DNA from: Ascaris suum
Taxonomy: Eukaryota > Nematoda > Chromadorea > Rhabditida > Ascarididae
Assembly (NCBI GenBank): GCA_013433145.1
Contig: CM024180.1
Coordinates: 434,001-498,000, forward strand
Direction: 5' to 3'
DNA length: 64,000 nt
The notes under the pieces were generated by a model. The model saw only the letters and a list, made by a program, of their open reading frames with translations. It did no database searches and had not been told where the DNA came from. Positions 43,600 through 57,537 of this stretch are shown here, in pieces (position 1 is the first letter of the stretch; each line of letters begins with the position of its first letter). Position numbers and translations under genes: made by a program.

Positions 43600-46500
43600 A
43601 TGACCCGTGCAACCTTTACGAATACGAATATTGAGCTCGATCTCATGAAGATATTTTCATCTCGGACAGGATTTATGTGTTTATTTTTCTTTCTCTTCTC
43701 TATCCAGGTAGCGATCTCTTCTGGTTCTTATTCAGGTTTGCGCTTCACTTTCAATGAACGTTTTAATATTACCTCTGTCTGAAGGGGAGGGGGACATCAC
43801 GGCACTTTTGCGAGTTCATAGAAACATCCGAAAAAGGCGGCCTAATATGACGTGCGCCCTGTAGCAATTATGAGCAATTTGTGGAAATGGATCAAAAGCG
43901 GTCCGAGGTCGCGAAGTCTTAGCCGCAGTTGAAAACTGAACTGGGTGCGACTGAACTTGTTACCACTGAAATCCTTTCAGGCTCGTTCTCGGCCCGCAGT
44001 GGGTAAAACACGGTCATTCGACCAGGATTGGATTAAACTTGGACCCACATTTGTGTTCGACTCGAAATGAGCCAAAAATTTGTCAGTATTAACCAACATT
44101 TGAGGACTGATAATAGTCTTCCGATCATGAGCAGAGGATGCTTCAATCTTCGTGCTCCTAAGCCTACAAACTTTTTCCTGGAAATTCCAGTGGTATTTCC
44201 GATGGCCAAAGGTTTTTTAGCATTCCGAATACTTTTATTGTGGGGAAGTTTGTTTTTATTTCCGGAATTTTGGCAACCAACAGAATAGTCTCTAACATTT
44301 TGGATGCTTAAAAAAAAACATGACGATTTTGGAGTTTTTATGACAGGTCATGGGCCAGAACTGTTGAGGATTGTAGTGACCTCTTTATTAAGCGAAGTAA
44401 AGTTGGAGCTTTATTAAAGTGGAGGATTATTTCATCTCTCAGGAGCTTAGAGAGCTAAGGTTGCTGAAGGGAAAGTTCTATTTATGTTAAAACAATTTTT
44501 TTTTAACCTTATGTTAGGAATTTTCCCAGTTTCCGCAAAATACTTTCCAGTAGTCGAGAGAGAGGACTTTGTTAATGGACTAGGTTTTCTGGTCAACCTG
44601 TATGCCCGAGGGCACACCTGTGTAAAACATAATAGAGGTGATAGAAACTTCACGCTTCACAATTTGCAGGACGTCATTCGCCACCGATGTTTGGCGATTT
44701 CGAAGCTCAAAGGCATTGGATGGAGATCACTGTCCATCTTCCTCTAAAGCAATGGTGTGTTCTTCAGTTGTTCTGAAAAATAATGAACACGTATTTCATC
44801 GTAATATATGAATGCATTTATAATTTCAAAGTGGTGGTTGGAGGAGGGGGGGGGGGGGGAGGGAGACAAAAATTTATTAAATCAGGCCACTAAAATTTGA
44901 AGATTTTTTCTTTCCTTTCTTGTCTCCTTAATTTTGCTCCCATCTCACTGCATTTCTTTAATTCTAACTTTCTGTCTTATTTATTTTCTCTCTTACACTC
45001 CTTTTGTCATCAAGTGTTTTTATTCGCTTTTACCTCATTTCCACAAATTATAGTGTCGTGTCTGTGCGTATTTACACGTCTGCCTGTGTCTGCCTGCTAG
45101 TTTCAACTCGGAGACCACAAACAAAGATACGCTATTTGATGAATAGAATCTGAAGTTTCAACTCGAGACTAATATGAGAATGACAGACTCGAATGCTGAT
45201 AAAGGATGTGATTACCGACTAGGTTTTTTGTAATATTTGATCAGTCTTCGCATTAGCGGTCAGTTTTCATATTCACTGATTATTGCATCGGTTCGTTCGG
45301 CTGGAGTTTCAAGTTGATCAAGCAACTGTTACAGAATGTCGATATGGTTGAATAATTGTAGTAGAAGTGACACCAGAAAACCATAAAATGTCTCACAGGT
45401 GAATAAGGTGGTTGGTCTGATTTGAGTGGTGCTTTCTTAGTCAGAAAACCTCTAATCTTTCGGTGAGCGTGGTTTTTGCATAGTGGAAGGAAGAAAAGGC
45501 GAATGTCGTTTGTACGGTTAATGCAGTCTTTTAGATTTTTGGACAGCGAGGCGGTTGTTGAGGTATACTCTCGTTATCCTGTTGTTGAGTTATCTTCTCC
45601 TTGATCATGTAGTATGGATATCCTTATAGCAATATCTTCTGCTATCCTTATGAAAATATCTTCTGCTAGTGCGATCATGTAGTATGGATTTTATCTTATA
45701 GGATATTGCATTTTCTAAGAATTATGACCTTTGTAATTTTTTAGCGTTCTTTTTTTCCAGGTACGTAACGGAAGTGATAACGATCTCAACTATTGGGGTC
45801 TCGATTATCCTCCCCTCACCGCTTTTCATAGCTATGCACTTGGCAAAATGTAACTTTTTTTTCACATCCATTCTTGATTTTTATTAAAGAGTAATGTTTT
45901 TTTGCTTTAAAAGAGTTTTCTCGAGGATGCTACGCTAATACAAGCTGATGGTGCTGAAAAGTTGAAGTCTGGACCATGTCTATGGATCTGATTGTAAGTG
46001 GATTACTATTTCGTTGGATGTCGGTGTAGGCAGTTGCTATGTGCCTCTTATTTCATGCCAACTTGGGCGTTTGTTGTACCGCAAATAATGCTTCAATATC
46101 ATTTGACTATGGCTACTAGAGAGTTGGTCTCGAAAGGAGAAGGCGGAAAAAGAAATGAACTCGAATCGCATATGTCAAAGTCTTTGCATTTACCATTCGC
46201 GACTAAAGGAGTATCTCTGGCAATGAAATGTTTGTTGCCACGTAGAAGTTTATAGATTGGTTAAATCTTTCCATTTATATGGTTGTATCTATGATCCACA
46301 TTAAGCCTTTATGCAAGTAGACTTTACCATTCCTCAAGTCGATATCCGATGCCGTTTCCTTCTTCTCAGAGAGTGACGGATTTGCAGTAGCGAGAAAATA
46401 GATCCATCATGGGTGGCACTTCTCAAGTCGAGGGGAATCGAATCGGAGTCACATAAGTTGTTTATGCGGCTTTCGGTCTTGCTTTCTATGTGGATTCTAT

Positions 46501-49500
46501 ATATACCGGCGATTGTGGCGTTCGTTTATCTTTCATCATGCGATCAGAAGGTTTTTCTTTCATTGATTCTAGAAGACTTTCTTCGATATTTCATTCATTT
46601 ATCTTCAGGTATTCTTTGTTTGTTTCTTCTTCTTTCAGTGGAAAATCAGACAAATCGTTGGCAACAATGATATCACATTTGGTAACAATTTTGTCCGAAA
46701 ATTGGAAAATATAAATTTGCCGAAATTCTTTGCAATTTATTTTTTTGCCTCAAAGTTCCCGATGATTTAAACGATATGGTGAATTTGCTTTGCAGTTCGT
46801 TAGGATCTGATGAAATCCGTGAAATTTTGGAATATAGAGTGAATTTTAGCCGGAATCAATGAGACCTTAAGAAAATTTGGTTGTTTTTTTTTCAAAATCA
46901 ATTCAACGTTGGGTTGAAACGTTAGGTGATTTAAACGATATAATTTACTCAATACATTTATTTGACTTGTCAGAGCATCTAGCTGTGTAACTGCAATACG
47001 TGCAATGGTAAGTAATTAGAAGAGGTAGGAAAAAGTTTTGTTGTTCTTTATCATATGGCTAGTTGAAGTAGCAGATATAGGTAATGGTTTGTTACGCCGC
47101 TGTCTTCATATTTTCGGTTATTGGTCGAAATTGCTATAATCGCGAGCAAGTATTCAATTTCCAGAAGCGCAAGGTCTATTTCAGAACTCTTTGGTTTATT
47201 TTGTGTTCGCCAGTGCTCCACTCGAGGCCATGATCGCTTTTGATAGCTCAAGACCACGAAATTCGAGCTGATAGCTACTTCGGTGACCGGATTTGATCCA
47301 GAAGGTCTTGCTAGTGGCCCTTAGTAGCTGTATAGCGGCGAAATTAATGCTTGTAGAGGCTCTCAGTGTCTGTTGATTTGTACAATTGAGCGGTCAGTTG
47401 TCGAGCATTTTTTAATGTTTTATTTGAGCATAAGACGTAGTGATAGCACCAAAAATTGAAATATCGAAACGAAATAGTAGTTCCAAGAATTTGCCATCCT
47501 TTGCATCTTTATTGTTGGAAAAAAAAGAAAAGAAATATGATGCTGAATCAAAACTTGCAATTATTTTTATTCATTATAATAAATGGAATTAAGTTTCAGA
47601 TATATTATAGCGCTGTTGCAGTTTTCTATCCAACATTAATCGCAATGGACAATGGTCATTTCCAGTAAGATTTACGTTTGTTTTATTTTTTTTGAGTTTG
47701 ATATTAATGAAGTGTATCTTTCTGCTATCGTTGTTTTCAAGAATTGATAGCCCATTCATGCTTTATGAAACGCCAATGACGCTTCAAGATTTTTTTACTG
47801 TTCATTAACTTACCTTAACGGAATCCCACTTTCCTTCCGCTTTTATATCTATCATTGAGGGGAAGTGAGGGGAGAGGGGAGAGAGGGCTTATAAACAAAA
47901 GGCGCATATTTTTTCGATAAGAAGGAAGATGTCCTAGTTGTTGTTTTTGATATGAATCCGTCAATTCTGTTCTTTTTTCATCTCTTATTCATGAGAATTA
48001 TCCATAATTTTCTGTTATATTTGCAGTCATCTTTCAGTTGTTTGTATACGCTTTTGCAAAGTTGTTTCGCAAAAGTGCGTCGTGACTATGTCTTGTCTGT
48101 ACGTTTGTCTGTCTGTCCGTCTCTCTGTCCATCCGTCTGTCTGCCGAGAGCTTGAACTGAGCGGGCTCTAAAGCTGGAGTTACGAAATTTGTTGTATGTA
48201 ATGCATGTCATGGATTGATCATCCTATAGAGTATTGCGTATTGATCCATCAATTTCGAGAAAAATTATGAGCATTTGGAAGCGAAAAGAGCTGCGAGTAT
48301 TTTGCACAGGTTGGCTATAAAGAACGAAATTGTTATGGGTTGTGCGAGAGGTCAGGTTAATTAAAGTTTGAGGGCATCATTTCTTATAAGTGTTATTCGT
48401 TGCTACCTTTTATTAAAGGATTACAAAGGTGTCGTGCCTTGTTTTTCAATTTTTATTGGCTATTTCGATGAGTGGCCAGTTATTCTTTTTAAATGTCAAT
48501 AGAGATTACCATCTATGTCGAACAGTTTATTATGTTCCTTGCCAAGTTGATCTTTGATTGCATTCACTCTCATAAAGGCTCGTATCGGTTGAGTGCCTCA
48601 GTTTTCACATTTTTATCGATAAGGTAAGAGTCATTGAAGGCAACTTTCAGATACAATCATATATCTTTGGGTCTGTTCTTACTGGCAGTGATTTGTTTTT
48701 ATCGGAACTGGCGAGTTGCCGGTTCGATGTTCTTCGTTATGGCCGTTAATTTTAAGCAAATGGAGTTGTATCATTCGTTACCGGTGGCTGTGTTTTTACT
48801 TTCCACCTCTCTTCCATCGATCTATAATGCGGAGAATTTGCGTCGAAGGTTTTTGTTTTTAATTTGTGATTTTTTGACTGATTTCTTTTACTGTTTAGTT
48901 GATTCAAAGGAAGCGAAAGGAAGTGGGGGGGGGGGGGGGGGATAATTCCATCCTTTTATCGCCGGAATTGATATGAAAGAAGACGTCGTTTCATATGTTT
49001 ACCACTTCACAATAATGGAATAGATTTAAGTTATGCTATTGTTGTAGAAAATAACTCCAATATAAAAGGATGTGATATTTCCGATTTTAATCTATCAATA
49101 AAAAATGACTCAAGTGGAGTTGAAAAATATAAATTATAAACGAATCGTTTCAATATACCGTTTGAATTTATATTCAGTTAGTGATGAGTGCGATTAAATA
49201 GCAACTGGAAAATTATCTTCGAGGATTTTTCGGGCGTTTTTTCTTTGATTATAAAAAAGATTTCGAAAATTTTGAGTCATTCGACTTTTTTTGCGTTTTG
49301 CTTAAAATTTCTTTGACTCACTTATCGTTTAAAAGTTTAAAAAATGATACTCCGAAATGTTATTACTATCTCAATTTATTAGTGAGAAAAAACTCAAAAA
49401 TTTACAGTATAGATATATACATGTAACCCTTTATATATTTAGACATCTCAGTTAAACAAATACGATTTCAGTAAGCAATAGGGGTTAATTTGCAGTCATA

Positions 49501-52500
49501 TCACTTGTTTCTTATGGAGGTGGGGGGGGGGGGGGGGGGGAAAAAGGTGCGGTAGAATGCTTTCAGCAAAAATGCTTCGATGGAGGCCATAAACGAAAGT
49601 AGGCACTCGTTTGCTACTGGAATGGAGAGAAGCCAAACAGAGGAAATCAAACAAAAGTAAAGAAATTTCCTAAAATATAGGTAACAAAATGGGTAAGAAA
49701 TAAAACAGTTTGTCTGAGAATTTTAAAAAGAAATCAATTCTATTTGCAGAGGTTGAGAAATAATATCTCACAAAAATGCCTCCATGTGATGTTTATTCAA
49801 AAACTGGGAGACTAGAAAAGAAGATACTTCATCCTCTTTGACAACTGAGAATTCCAACGGGTATTCTTTAAACGCCTTTGACTATTTTGCGGTAGATGTT
49901 CGGATCTATTTGAGTTGATTTTAATTTTCCAATCTCTTCGAAGGAAGGAAATTTGCGTTGTGTTCGATGTCCGAATTACCTGTGTGCCACCTTGAAGGTA
50001 ATGGACGATTAAATGTGGTTTATATCGTGACGGGCCAAATGCCGGTAAAAAACGTTGATTATATTTAAGAAATTTTTGAGGCGATTCTTTAAATTTGAAT
50101 AGTTTGCAGCTTTCTTGAATTAACGAAGCTTTTCGTCGTTGTTGTTTCTACGTTTTTGGTGTTGTGGTCTCCGTTTATCGCGAGTGGAGCCGATTTAAAA
50201 CAAATTCTGTATCGGATTTTCCCTTCTATAGAGGCATTTTCGAGGTGAGCTCCTTATATTTGTTCGTAGACAGTCTACAGGTGCACTGATTCTTGAGACG
50301 TTCTGATAAATTTACGAAAAACCTGTACTGAATGGCGCGATATTCTCGTTTGATGTACCGCTTTTTTGGAAGTTTTTGGTTATGATGACGGGGAGCAGGG
50401 CAGGTATTTAAAGTTTGGTCGGACATTTGGCGGGCCCTTGACAGTGAAGGACAGTGAAGCCCTCAAGGAAGCGAAAGAACAGGAAAGAGGGAAGATGTGC
50501 TATTCGACGAGGGAAAGCTCTTTCTTCCGACACTGCTGAAAGTGTGTGCCATTCCGGAATTGCGAGTGCTCCCTTTATGTCCTGAACACGACATAACGCA
50601 TCAAAACAGCACAAATCTTTCGATTTAAGAATAGAAAAGCGAATAATTCTTACGTCGGATTACGTCGTTAACAGTTATTATTTACAGCAGTTCGGCTACC
50701 GTTGCAACGGAAAGTCGACATACCTCTTTCGATCCTGATCTTCCCTCACCTGTCATCAGTAAACGGTGTTGTGGGGCTCTCACTAAAGGATGAGAGAGTG
50801 CCGAATATCCCAAAACAAGTCTTGCAGGTGGTTTTTTGCCACATGGAATACTGGAACATCGTTCTCGTTGAAAAATATATCGGCTTTAGTAATTCACTTG
50901 TTGCAGGACAAAGTGGCAAATGTGTGGTGTGCAGTCAATGTTGTCGTAAAATTAAACAAGTACCACAATGCACATCTGCTAAAGTTGAGGTTAGTGGAGT
51001 TTCGTTTATGCAGTAAATAGTAATTTGTAGTTTGTAGTGTTATATTTGATTTACAGCTAAATTTTTTGCTTTTTTATCGCATTTTCTTAGAAGACGACTT
51101 GGAGCCATTGTTACGTTGGTCAACTTTAAAAACGATGAATTTGTAATATCGGCGTTGTGCTGTAAGACTGTAATTTTGTTTATTTATTTATTATTTATAT
51201 ATTTCAACCAAGAGAGCATTCATTACGAATAAATATCTCCCCATATGGCTTTCACCTTCCTGACCCATGTCCCCTGATCCACTCGGTTCCTGTGGCCTTT
51301 AGATCACTATCTACTTGCAAGTCGGTCATGTGAAGGCTATAATATCGAACTCGTAACGAGTTGCGTTATGTTGCCGTTTACGAATTCGGTTGCCGATTTC
51401 TGTTGTTTGTAATTGTCAACTGAGAATCTCCAGCGTTCTCTAAATGTTAGGCGTTTAGTAATTCAGATCCGACCAGCCAGCATTATAGGGCGATTAGCTT
51501 GAACGAATTTATTCTGTGCAATAACGCATGTGTTGATCTATTGCTGTGTCAACTTGTATATGTTTTATACCATTTTCATAAACAACTTTCTCATGCCTTA
51601 CTAATAAATAAGAAATATTTATAAGTGCATGGTTGACATTACCTGTCATACTCATGTCACACCTGTTCGGTTGACGCTCATAACCGGTTGCTTACGAACT
51701 ATCGTCGATCGAACTGTATATATTCCATTCGCTGATGAATCAGCAAATCCATCGATGAAATATTTTTGCATATTTTCAGCACAGCGTTGGTTATTTGCAC
51801 ACATCTCCCTTCATTGTGTGCACTTTTATTACGGCCAAATGTATCGATATTCAAGACGACATTATTTATCTCGAGCTTATCGTTTTTTCTCTTCTCTTTT
51901 CAAGTACATGAAAAATCGATTCTTCTACCAGCTGTGTAGGCCAATTTTATTTTGGCTCTTTTTTTTTATTTGGCACATTTAGATTTCAAGTTTTTTTGCA
52001 TTTTTTGACACACTCCATTCTTTTTTAAAAACAAGTTTTGCATATTTGGATGTTCTCAAAAATGTTTTTGATTTGTGTAAATGAATATGCATTACTCATT
52101 CGCAATTGATCGTTAATTATATGTAAATTTTTCTCAAAAAGTCACAAATGGGGAGGTATACTAGGGTAGTTAAAATGACACGTTATCGGCCATTTTGATG
52201 AGTGATCGCAGGTTAGAACTATGCAAAGTGATGCATTCATATTCCAATTAAATCACCTTTGCATATATATATATATAGAGATATGCAAATTTTGCTCCCT
52301 TTAAGCGTCTATGACTTTTTTTGGATTTGATGGGTCAACGAATGAATTCTGATGGATGGATTTCTCCCTCATAGTTTTGTCGTTGATTGATGTCATAATG
52401 TTCTCGGGAATCTGATGGTTTTGTAATGGTGATAAAGGGCGTGCGCAATGGTTTTGGCAGTCGAATCTGAAGTTATTTAGCCGTTAACAATGGGTAACGC

Positions 52501-53599
52501 TTAGTTATGAAATTCCTCTATGGGATCAGATTAGCTCAAACTTCTCAACATTTCATTGATCAATTTTATTCAAATTTATTAAACATTGGATGTTTTTATT
52601 CGTCGTATTTTGTTTAGTGTCATAGTGGAACGTTTCGTGATAAACGATAAATAACGAACGGCATTGAAACTATTTGCTGAATTTTTTTTTTATTTATTTA
52701 TTTATTTATTTATTTATTTTTTTATTTATTTACTACTGTTTTTAATCGGTGAAACTTGATAGGTTATGAATTTAGCACTGATATATTATGACTATTATTT
52801 TATTGTAGTTGAAGCATAATTTCAGTGCGGCACTTTTAATTTGGCTGAACGACGAGTAGCGATATCATGGTTTCTAATCATTTCTAATGCAAGGTAAGTA
52901 CTTATTGCCTCGTTTATTAGAGTTTGGGGTTTCATTAAGTACGCCACCCTCCATGCCCGAAAAATAGTGTATTTGGGATATTGTCAGTGTTTTCAAGAGG
53001 CTGGAACCCGATTGCTTCCGCTTTTCTTCCTGATAGTATTTTTAAGGAATTTTTGAGTTTTAGTATGATTTCATGCGACGAATGAAGGATTTTTCGATTG
53101 CAGGAATTGGAATTTGGCGTTTTGAAAGAGCATTTGTCGATAGCATTTTGCGAAGGGGGGGGGGGGGGGGGGGGTTGGTGACATGAACATGAATAGCTTC
53201 ACATAAACATAGTTGCATCGTTTTATGAAATATCAGTTAAATAGAGCAACTTTGTGTAGTTGGCGTTTCAATGTGCGGATTCGCCGCCTCTGGCTATACT
53301 GGGAGCCGTCTATTGTAGTTTGCAAATTAAATTGAACTTGTTTGATTTTCTTATTCACAAATATTCTTGAGGTATTTTTTCGCTTCATAGCAGAGTGGCT
53401 AGGGAAAACTAAAAGGCATTTGATTATATCGCGTCGAATTGTGAGTGAAAGTTGAGAATACAATTTGCTTTTCGTTGATATGATATATTTCAGTGTATTT
53501 CCTTTATGTGTGAAAGATGGGAACGCATTGCATTTAGCAATGTTTATTTTCTATGCTATAATTTTATATCCGAACTTCTCTAAGTTAGCGCCTCTTCAG
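43600..53599 (+). CDS. alg-6: ALG6, dolichyl-P-Glc:Man9GlcNAc2-PP-dolichol alpha-1,3-glucosyltransferase
   Basis: This ER membrane GT-C enzyme adds the first glucose to the lipid-linked N-glycan precursor. Plus-strand exons are 43600-43735, 44670-44754, 45761-45849, 46388-46550, 47600-47664, 48651-48848, 50110-50244, 50907-50989, 51780-51935, 52826-52893 and 53494-53599, with consistent phases. Family landmarks in order are [19 protein letters not shown] (its Asp is the expected catalytic base), [86 protein letters not shown] and VFPLCVKDG. One base is missing near 45767, 50221-50225 and 52856. The start may be ATG 43600 or, closer to family length, ATG 43645. About 429 residues are covered, so roughly 80 C-terminal residues are unplaced; the last frame stays open and hydrophobic to 53677. 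Confidence 0.95.
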
Positions 53600-53677
53600 G
53601 TATGGTTTTTATTTGGTTTTTGTGTCTTAATGATTTCTGCTATAGTTTCTCAGGATTTATTATTTTTTCGATATTAA

Positions 53678-54902
53678 AGTATAAGTTCAAATGTCTCCCG
53701 CGATCGTCTTTGATGAAGCACCTACCCTTGAACGGAGATAAAGCAAATGTTTTGAGAAAAGAAATGCCCATCTTGCATACTTTATTCGTTTTGAAAAGGA
53801 GGATAGACATCGCGGAATAGTACCTGAAACAGCTAAAAGAAAGCATATATCATTGATATTTTATTATACTGAGGAGAAATAATTTGCTCAGGAATTTTTG
53901 AACTTGTATGGTGATGGGGTTCTATTTCTGATAATAAAAACACTTTTCTTTGAGACTTTTCCTGTCGTGTTTGAAATCTTTGATTTGAAATAATAAAGCA
54001 GTGGGAAATGTTATGAATTGATAGCAATTTTTCCAGGAGAGTTTAATTATTAACCATTTTTTGGGGAGGAGGGGACGATGGAATGCAACTGATTCTTACC
54101 TCCGCAGGAAATTCCTCATCGATACCCTTTTCCTTCCTCGTTACCGTTGCCGTTACTTGCGGCATCATAATTAGAGTGTATAGGCTGTGTTTAAGCCCAT
54201 AAGTAAAGAATTAGAAACAGAAGGCCTTTCTTTGTTTTTTACTGCATGGTTAAATGGAGTAGATAAAGCAGAGGGCGCTGCCACGATTTCTTTCATCAAA
54301 ATGTTGCTTTTACCCACTTGAACTATCAGTGATGCAGTCACTTAATAAGGACATTATTTGCACATAGTGAAGGGTGTTGGTGATGGGGGTGATGTGGGCT
54401 TCTCGCCATTCTAAGTTGTGCGCGTCGTACTAATCTGTTGCGTCGTTGGAGTCCTCTATCTGTCCTGTAGTGATTACCGCCGTGCACCTTCATGTAAGTG
54501 AAGTTGATTACCCGTTTTGTCGTTTGTGGATACTGCCACATTCGTGCTGTGATGTCCGAAGCCCCAAGGCGTTTTGAGGAGTAGGCGCATTGTATGCTGG
54601 TTATTGAGGTGCAAAAGGTGACTGCTGTATGAAGTGAATGAGGTCGTCTATCCAGCCACTCCCTCCTCTCCCCTTCCTCCCTCCTTGGCCCCGGAACATG
54701 GATTTAGTTTCTTCCTCAGTTAGCAAAGCTCATTGCAGCCTATTTCGAAGAATTTTTTATTTTTCGTTTCTCTGACGATTGGGGACATAAGCGTCGTCCA
54801 AGAGAAAGGAGACCGTAAATATTGCGCATTTAAGCGCCACTTTCCATAGACGACCTCGTCTTCGATGTCATGGACGAGAGGGGGACCCTACGCTTTCTTC
54901 AG
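53678..54902. other. 3' region of ALG6 or intergenic
   Basis: The missing C-terminal end of ALG6 should lie here or just beyond, but I could not find a frame with the family's conserved C-terminal Pro-Asp segment. Nothing else was recognised. Confidence 0.35.
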
Positions 54903-55242
54903 GTCTCACAAACTTGACAAATGACAGGGGCTGCTGTGCTGTTGCGATTGCCTAGCTCCTGTGGGAAAGGCGCTAAATTATGCATGGGCTGTTCGCAGGG
55001 AGAAGCCAGGGAGATCCGAAGGTTGAGCCATTATTCCACAGGGACGTGGGCGACCTTGCCCTCGCAGCCGCTAGATGAATTACTACTGCCGCCGAACAGA
55101 GTGTTTTGCCCGCGCTGTTTCTGTCGGAAAGTTGATGTGGGACACGGTCTACCCAGATCAAGCACCCACTATTGCTGCTCTGCAGTTTTTATTGAAGGCA
55201 TTTTTTGCAGTGGTTGGTGGTGCATTCGAGTTGTGCGATTAG
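54903..55242 (+). CDS. Coding-looking patch, unidentified
   Basis: After an acceptor (GCTTTCTTCAG ending at 54902) the plus strand reads as protein if two or three single bases are restored. The order is LAPVGKALNYAWAVRREKPG, then GDPKVEPLFHRDVGDLALAA, then TECFARAVSVGKLMWDTVYP, then AALQFLLKAFFAVVGGAF, with a stop at 55240-55242. Codon use is G+C-richer than the flanks. I do not recognise the family. It follows ALG6 on the same strand. Confidence 0.35.
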
Positions 55243-56115
55243 TGTAATTCTGTGCATTGCAAGTCTCGTCATATCGCCCCGGCGAGATATCCGCATATAT
55301 TTGCTCTTCTCAATGCTCTTTTTTGCTTTATTCATTTCCTCTCATTCTTCGTCTATTTTAATTACGTTGTGGTGAAGGATTGTTATGCGCGCAGACACGA
55401 TCAGCGAGCGAAGTCGGAGTGAACAACCTGCCTCTTTCAGGTACTTTAGTCTGCGACAAGACTTTTCATTAAAAGTGCCTTCGCAAACATGTAAAACATT
55501 CATGAAGGATGTTTTCTACCTTCATTCAGAAAAGAGAAAATTATTTCAGCAGTTATTTTTGATACTGTAAAGCTTCGAATAATATCTCTGTGGCCATAAA
55601 CCCACCAAAGTTTCAATAGAGATGTGTTGAGGAGGATGTCGTTTTTTAATGATCTGGGCAGGATGCAAAGAGAGAACATAACGGTTCGTACTTGCAGAAG
55701 GAATCATTTTCCCACTTTTAACTGTGAAGGGGCGAGTGGTGGAACTTTTGAGGAAGATACTTTTGATTACGGGAATATTTTTGCCTTTAACTTCCGGTAG
55801 TCAGCAAAGTGGATGTGGTTAGTAATAAAGTGGAAGAGGAATATTAAACGTATTTAGGCTCGGCCGAATACGACTCAGCAGTTGTTCCAACTTTTACTAC
55901 GATCAAACCTGACCCCTCATGGTGGTACGCAGTAGGACTTAAACTTCATCCTCCAACCATCGGATAAACGACCACCGACAATAATAGTTCGCATTGCCTT
56001 CCTTTGCATCATCGATTTTCGTTGAGACGTACATTATTTTTTTTTCCAAAAGTATGAAGAGAAGAAGCTTTACGGTATTCGAGAGCACACGATATTTTTA
56101 GAGCGTGTTTTAAAG

Positions 56116-56383
56116 ATGCCGATACGTGGACTCCTCTAGAACGAATTACCGTCTACCAGATCAGAAACGGGAATTCCAGAAGAAGAAGTATTTGCGGGGA
56201 TTTTGCCCGATGCCTGGTAATAATTTCACAGACCCTTCAGAAGAACAGGCCATAAGGAAGGACGATGCTAGTGGCAAGCAGAGCTACGACCCACATGTGT
56301 TAAAAGAAGACAGAACGTTACCCCCAAAAAAGGCTTTTATTTCTGAAGAACCTTGTCATCCCCTATTATCTGGCAAAACATGA
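56116..56383 (+). CDS. Exon-like ORF, unidentified
   Basis: An acceptor-like TTTTAAAG at 56115 is followed by an open frame of about 88 codons of hydrophilic, lysine- and proline-rich sequence (for example YRLPDQKREFQKKKYLRGF, then GNNFTDPSEEQAIRKDD) up to TGA at 56381-56383. There is no internal break. It may belong to the same plus-strand gene as the patch at 54.9-55.2 kb. Confidence 0.35.
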
Positions 56384-56510
56384 GACACTGTGGTGCTTGA
56401 CCTATCCGCCCTAGTAGCTTCCTGTTTGGGAGTTTGATGCTTTTGAACGACGAAACCAAAAAATACGTTCACATTTTAAGGAAGCGTAACATATGAGGGA
56501 GCTCGTAGGT

Positions 56511-56621
56511 GAGCTGGGCGGAAAACATTGCAACGCCATGCCTCAATTGCTCATTATTGCCTTTGGTGGTGCAGTCTTTATTGTTTTTTTCGTTCGAAGA
56601 AACGATCTCGGTGGTACTTAA
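56511..56621 (+). CDS. Possible C-terminal exon with one membrane helix
   Basis: After GCTCGTAG the frame reads GGKHCNAMPQLLIIAFGGAV, a continuing hydrophobic run and a basic end (VRRNDLGGT) before TAA at 56619-56621. This is the layout of a C-terminal membrane anchor. A second open frame overlaps it, so confidence is low. Confidence 0.28.
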   Translation, partial: ELGGKHCNAMPQLLIIAFGGAVFIVFFVRRNDLGGT

Positions 56622-57537
56622 TTGGCTATCGGTTGTCGTAAAGTTTGGAGGGAATGTTTTAATAGAGTCAGCTGAGCGTTGTTTCTGTGAAATGTTTTAG
56701 TGGCTAATTTCTGTCATTTTACTATGTTTCAATGACTTGTTCAAATGGTAGTGGAATGTTGAAAAGGAAGTAGGGGGAGTTTTTTGACGATGAAATTGAG
56801 GGTCGGGAGGTTTATTGGCACTTGGGGGGGGGGGCAATGTTCTACTCCATAAAATAGGAGATAAGGATGATGGAAGGGAAAGTATAACAAATGTCTTGAA
56901 TACTTCAGCTGGTGAATTTTCATTGCTGTCATTGTTTGCCGTATCTTCTATGATCGGCCGCTAAACACTGTTTGGAGAAGCACACATTTCTTTACTATAT
57001 TATTTTAAATGTACAAATAAATACTCGCTTTAGTATTATGGTTGTTGATTGCGATTAACGAGAAAGTTATCAAAGAAGGATCTTAGAAATAGAGCTTTGG
57101 AAGCGTTTCTCACAATGATCGTTAAGGAGTAAACTCGACAGGCGGAAAAAATAGAGATTATCATCAGTGTGGAGGATGAGAGGCTAATATAGAAAGAACG
57201 GAACAATGTAACGATGGCAAATATCTTTACGTCTACTGATACAATATAGTATTATAATATTTACTGTATAGCCTCCTTCCGGACTATATAACGTTGGCGC
57301 TTTCAATGGGTTTAAGTAAATTCCCACTCGATCGATAATTTAGCTCAGATGGAGAATATTCGTAAAGGACGGAGAGTGTTGCAAAGATGCATTTATTGCA
57401 CTCGGCTGTCAATAATTGTTTTCCAGTAGCAGTTGTTTCAGTGCATACTGGAATCAGTTGGCCAAGATGAAAGAGAGTTAGGAGGGTGTGTTGTGATTGA
57501 GGAGGCGAGAAGCAACAAATTTCGAGCCTCGTTGAGG
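56622..57537. other. Convergent intergenic region
   Basis: This lies between plus-strand coding patches and the 3' end of the minus-strand Lys/Ser-rich gene. An AATAAA for the minus strand is at 57392-57397, about 140 bases after that gene's stop. An 11-base G run is at 56824-56834. Nothing else was recognised. Confidence 0.5.

Noticed and set aside
51629..51982. Plus-strand ORF of 117 codons
   Set aside because: It overlaps ALG6 exon 9 in the wrong frame; the correct frame carries [16 protein letters not shown].
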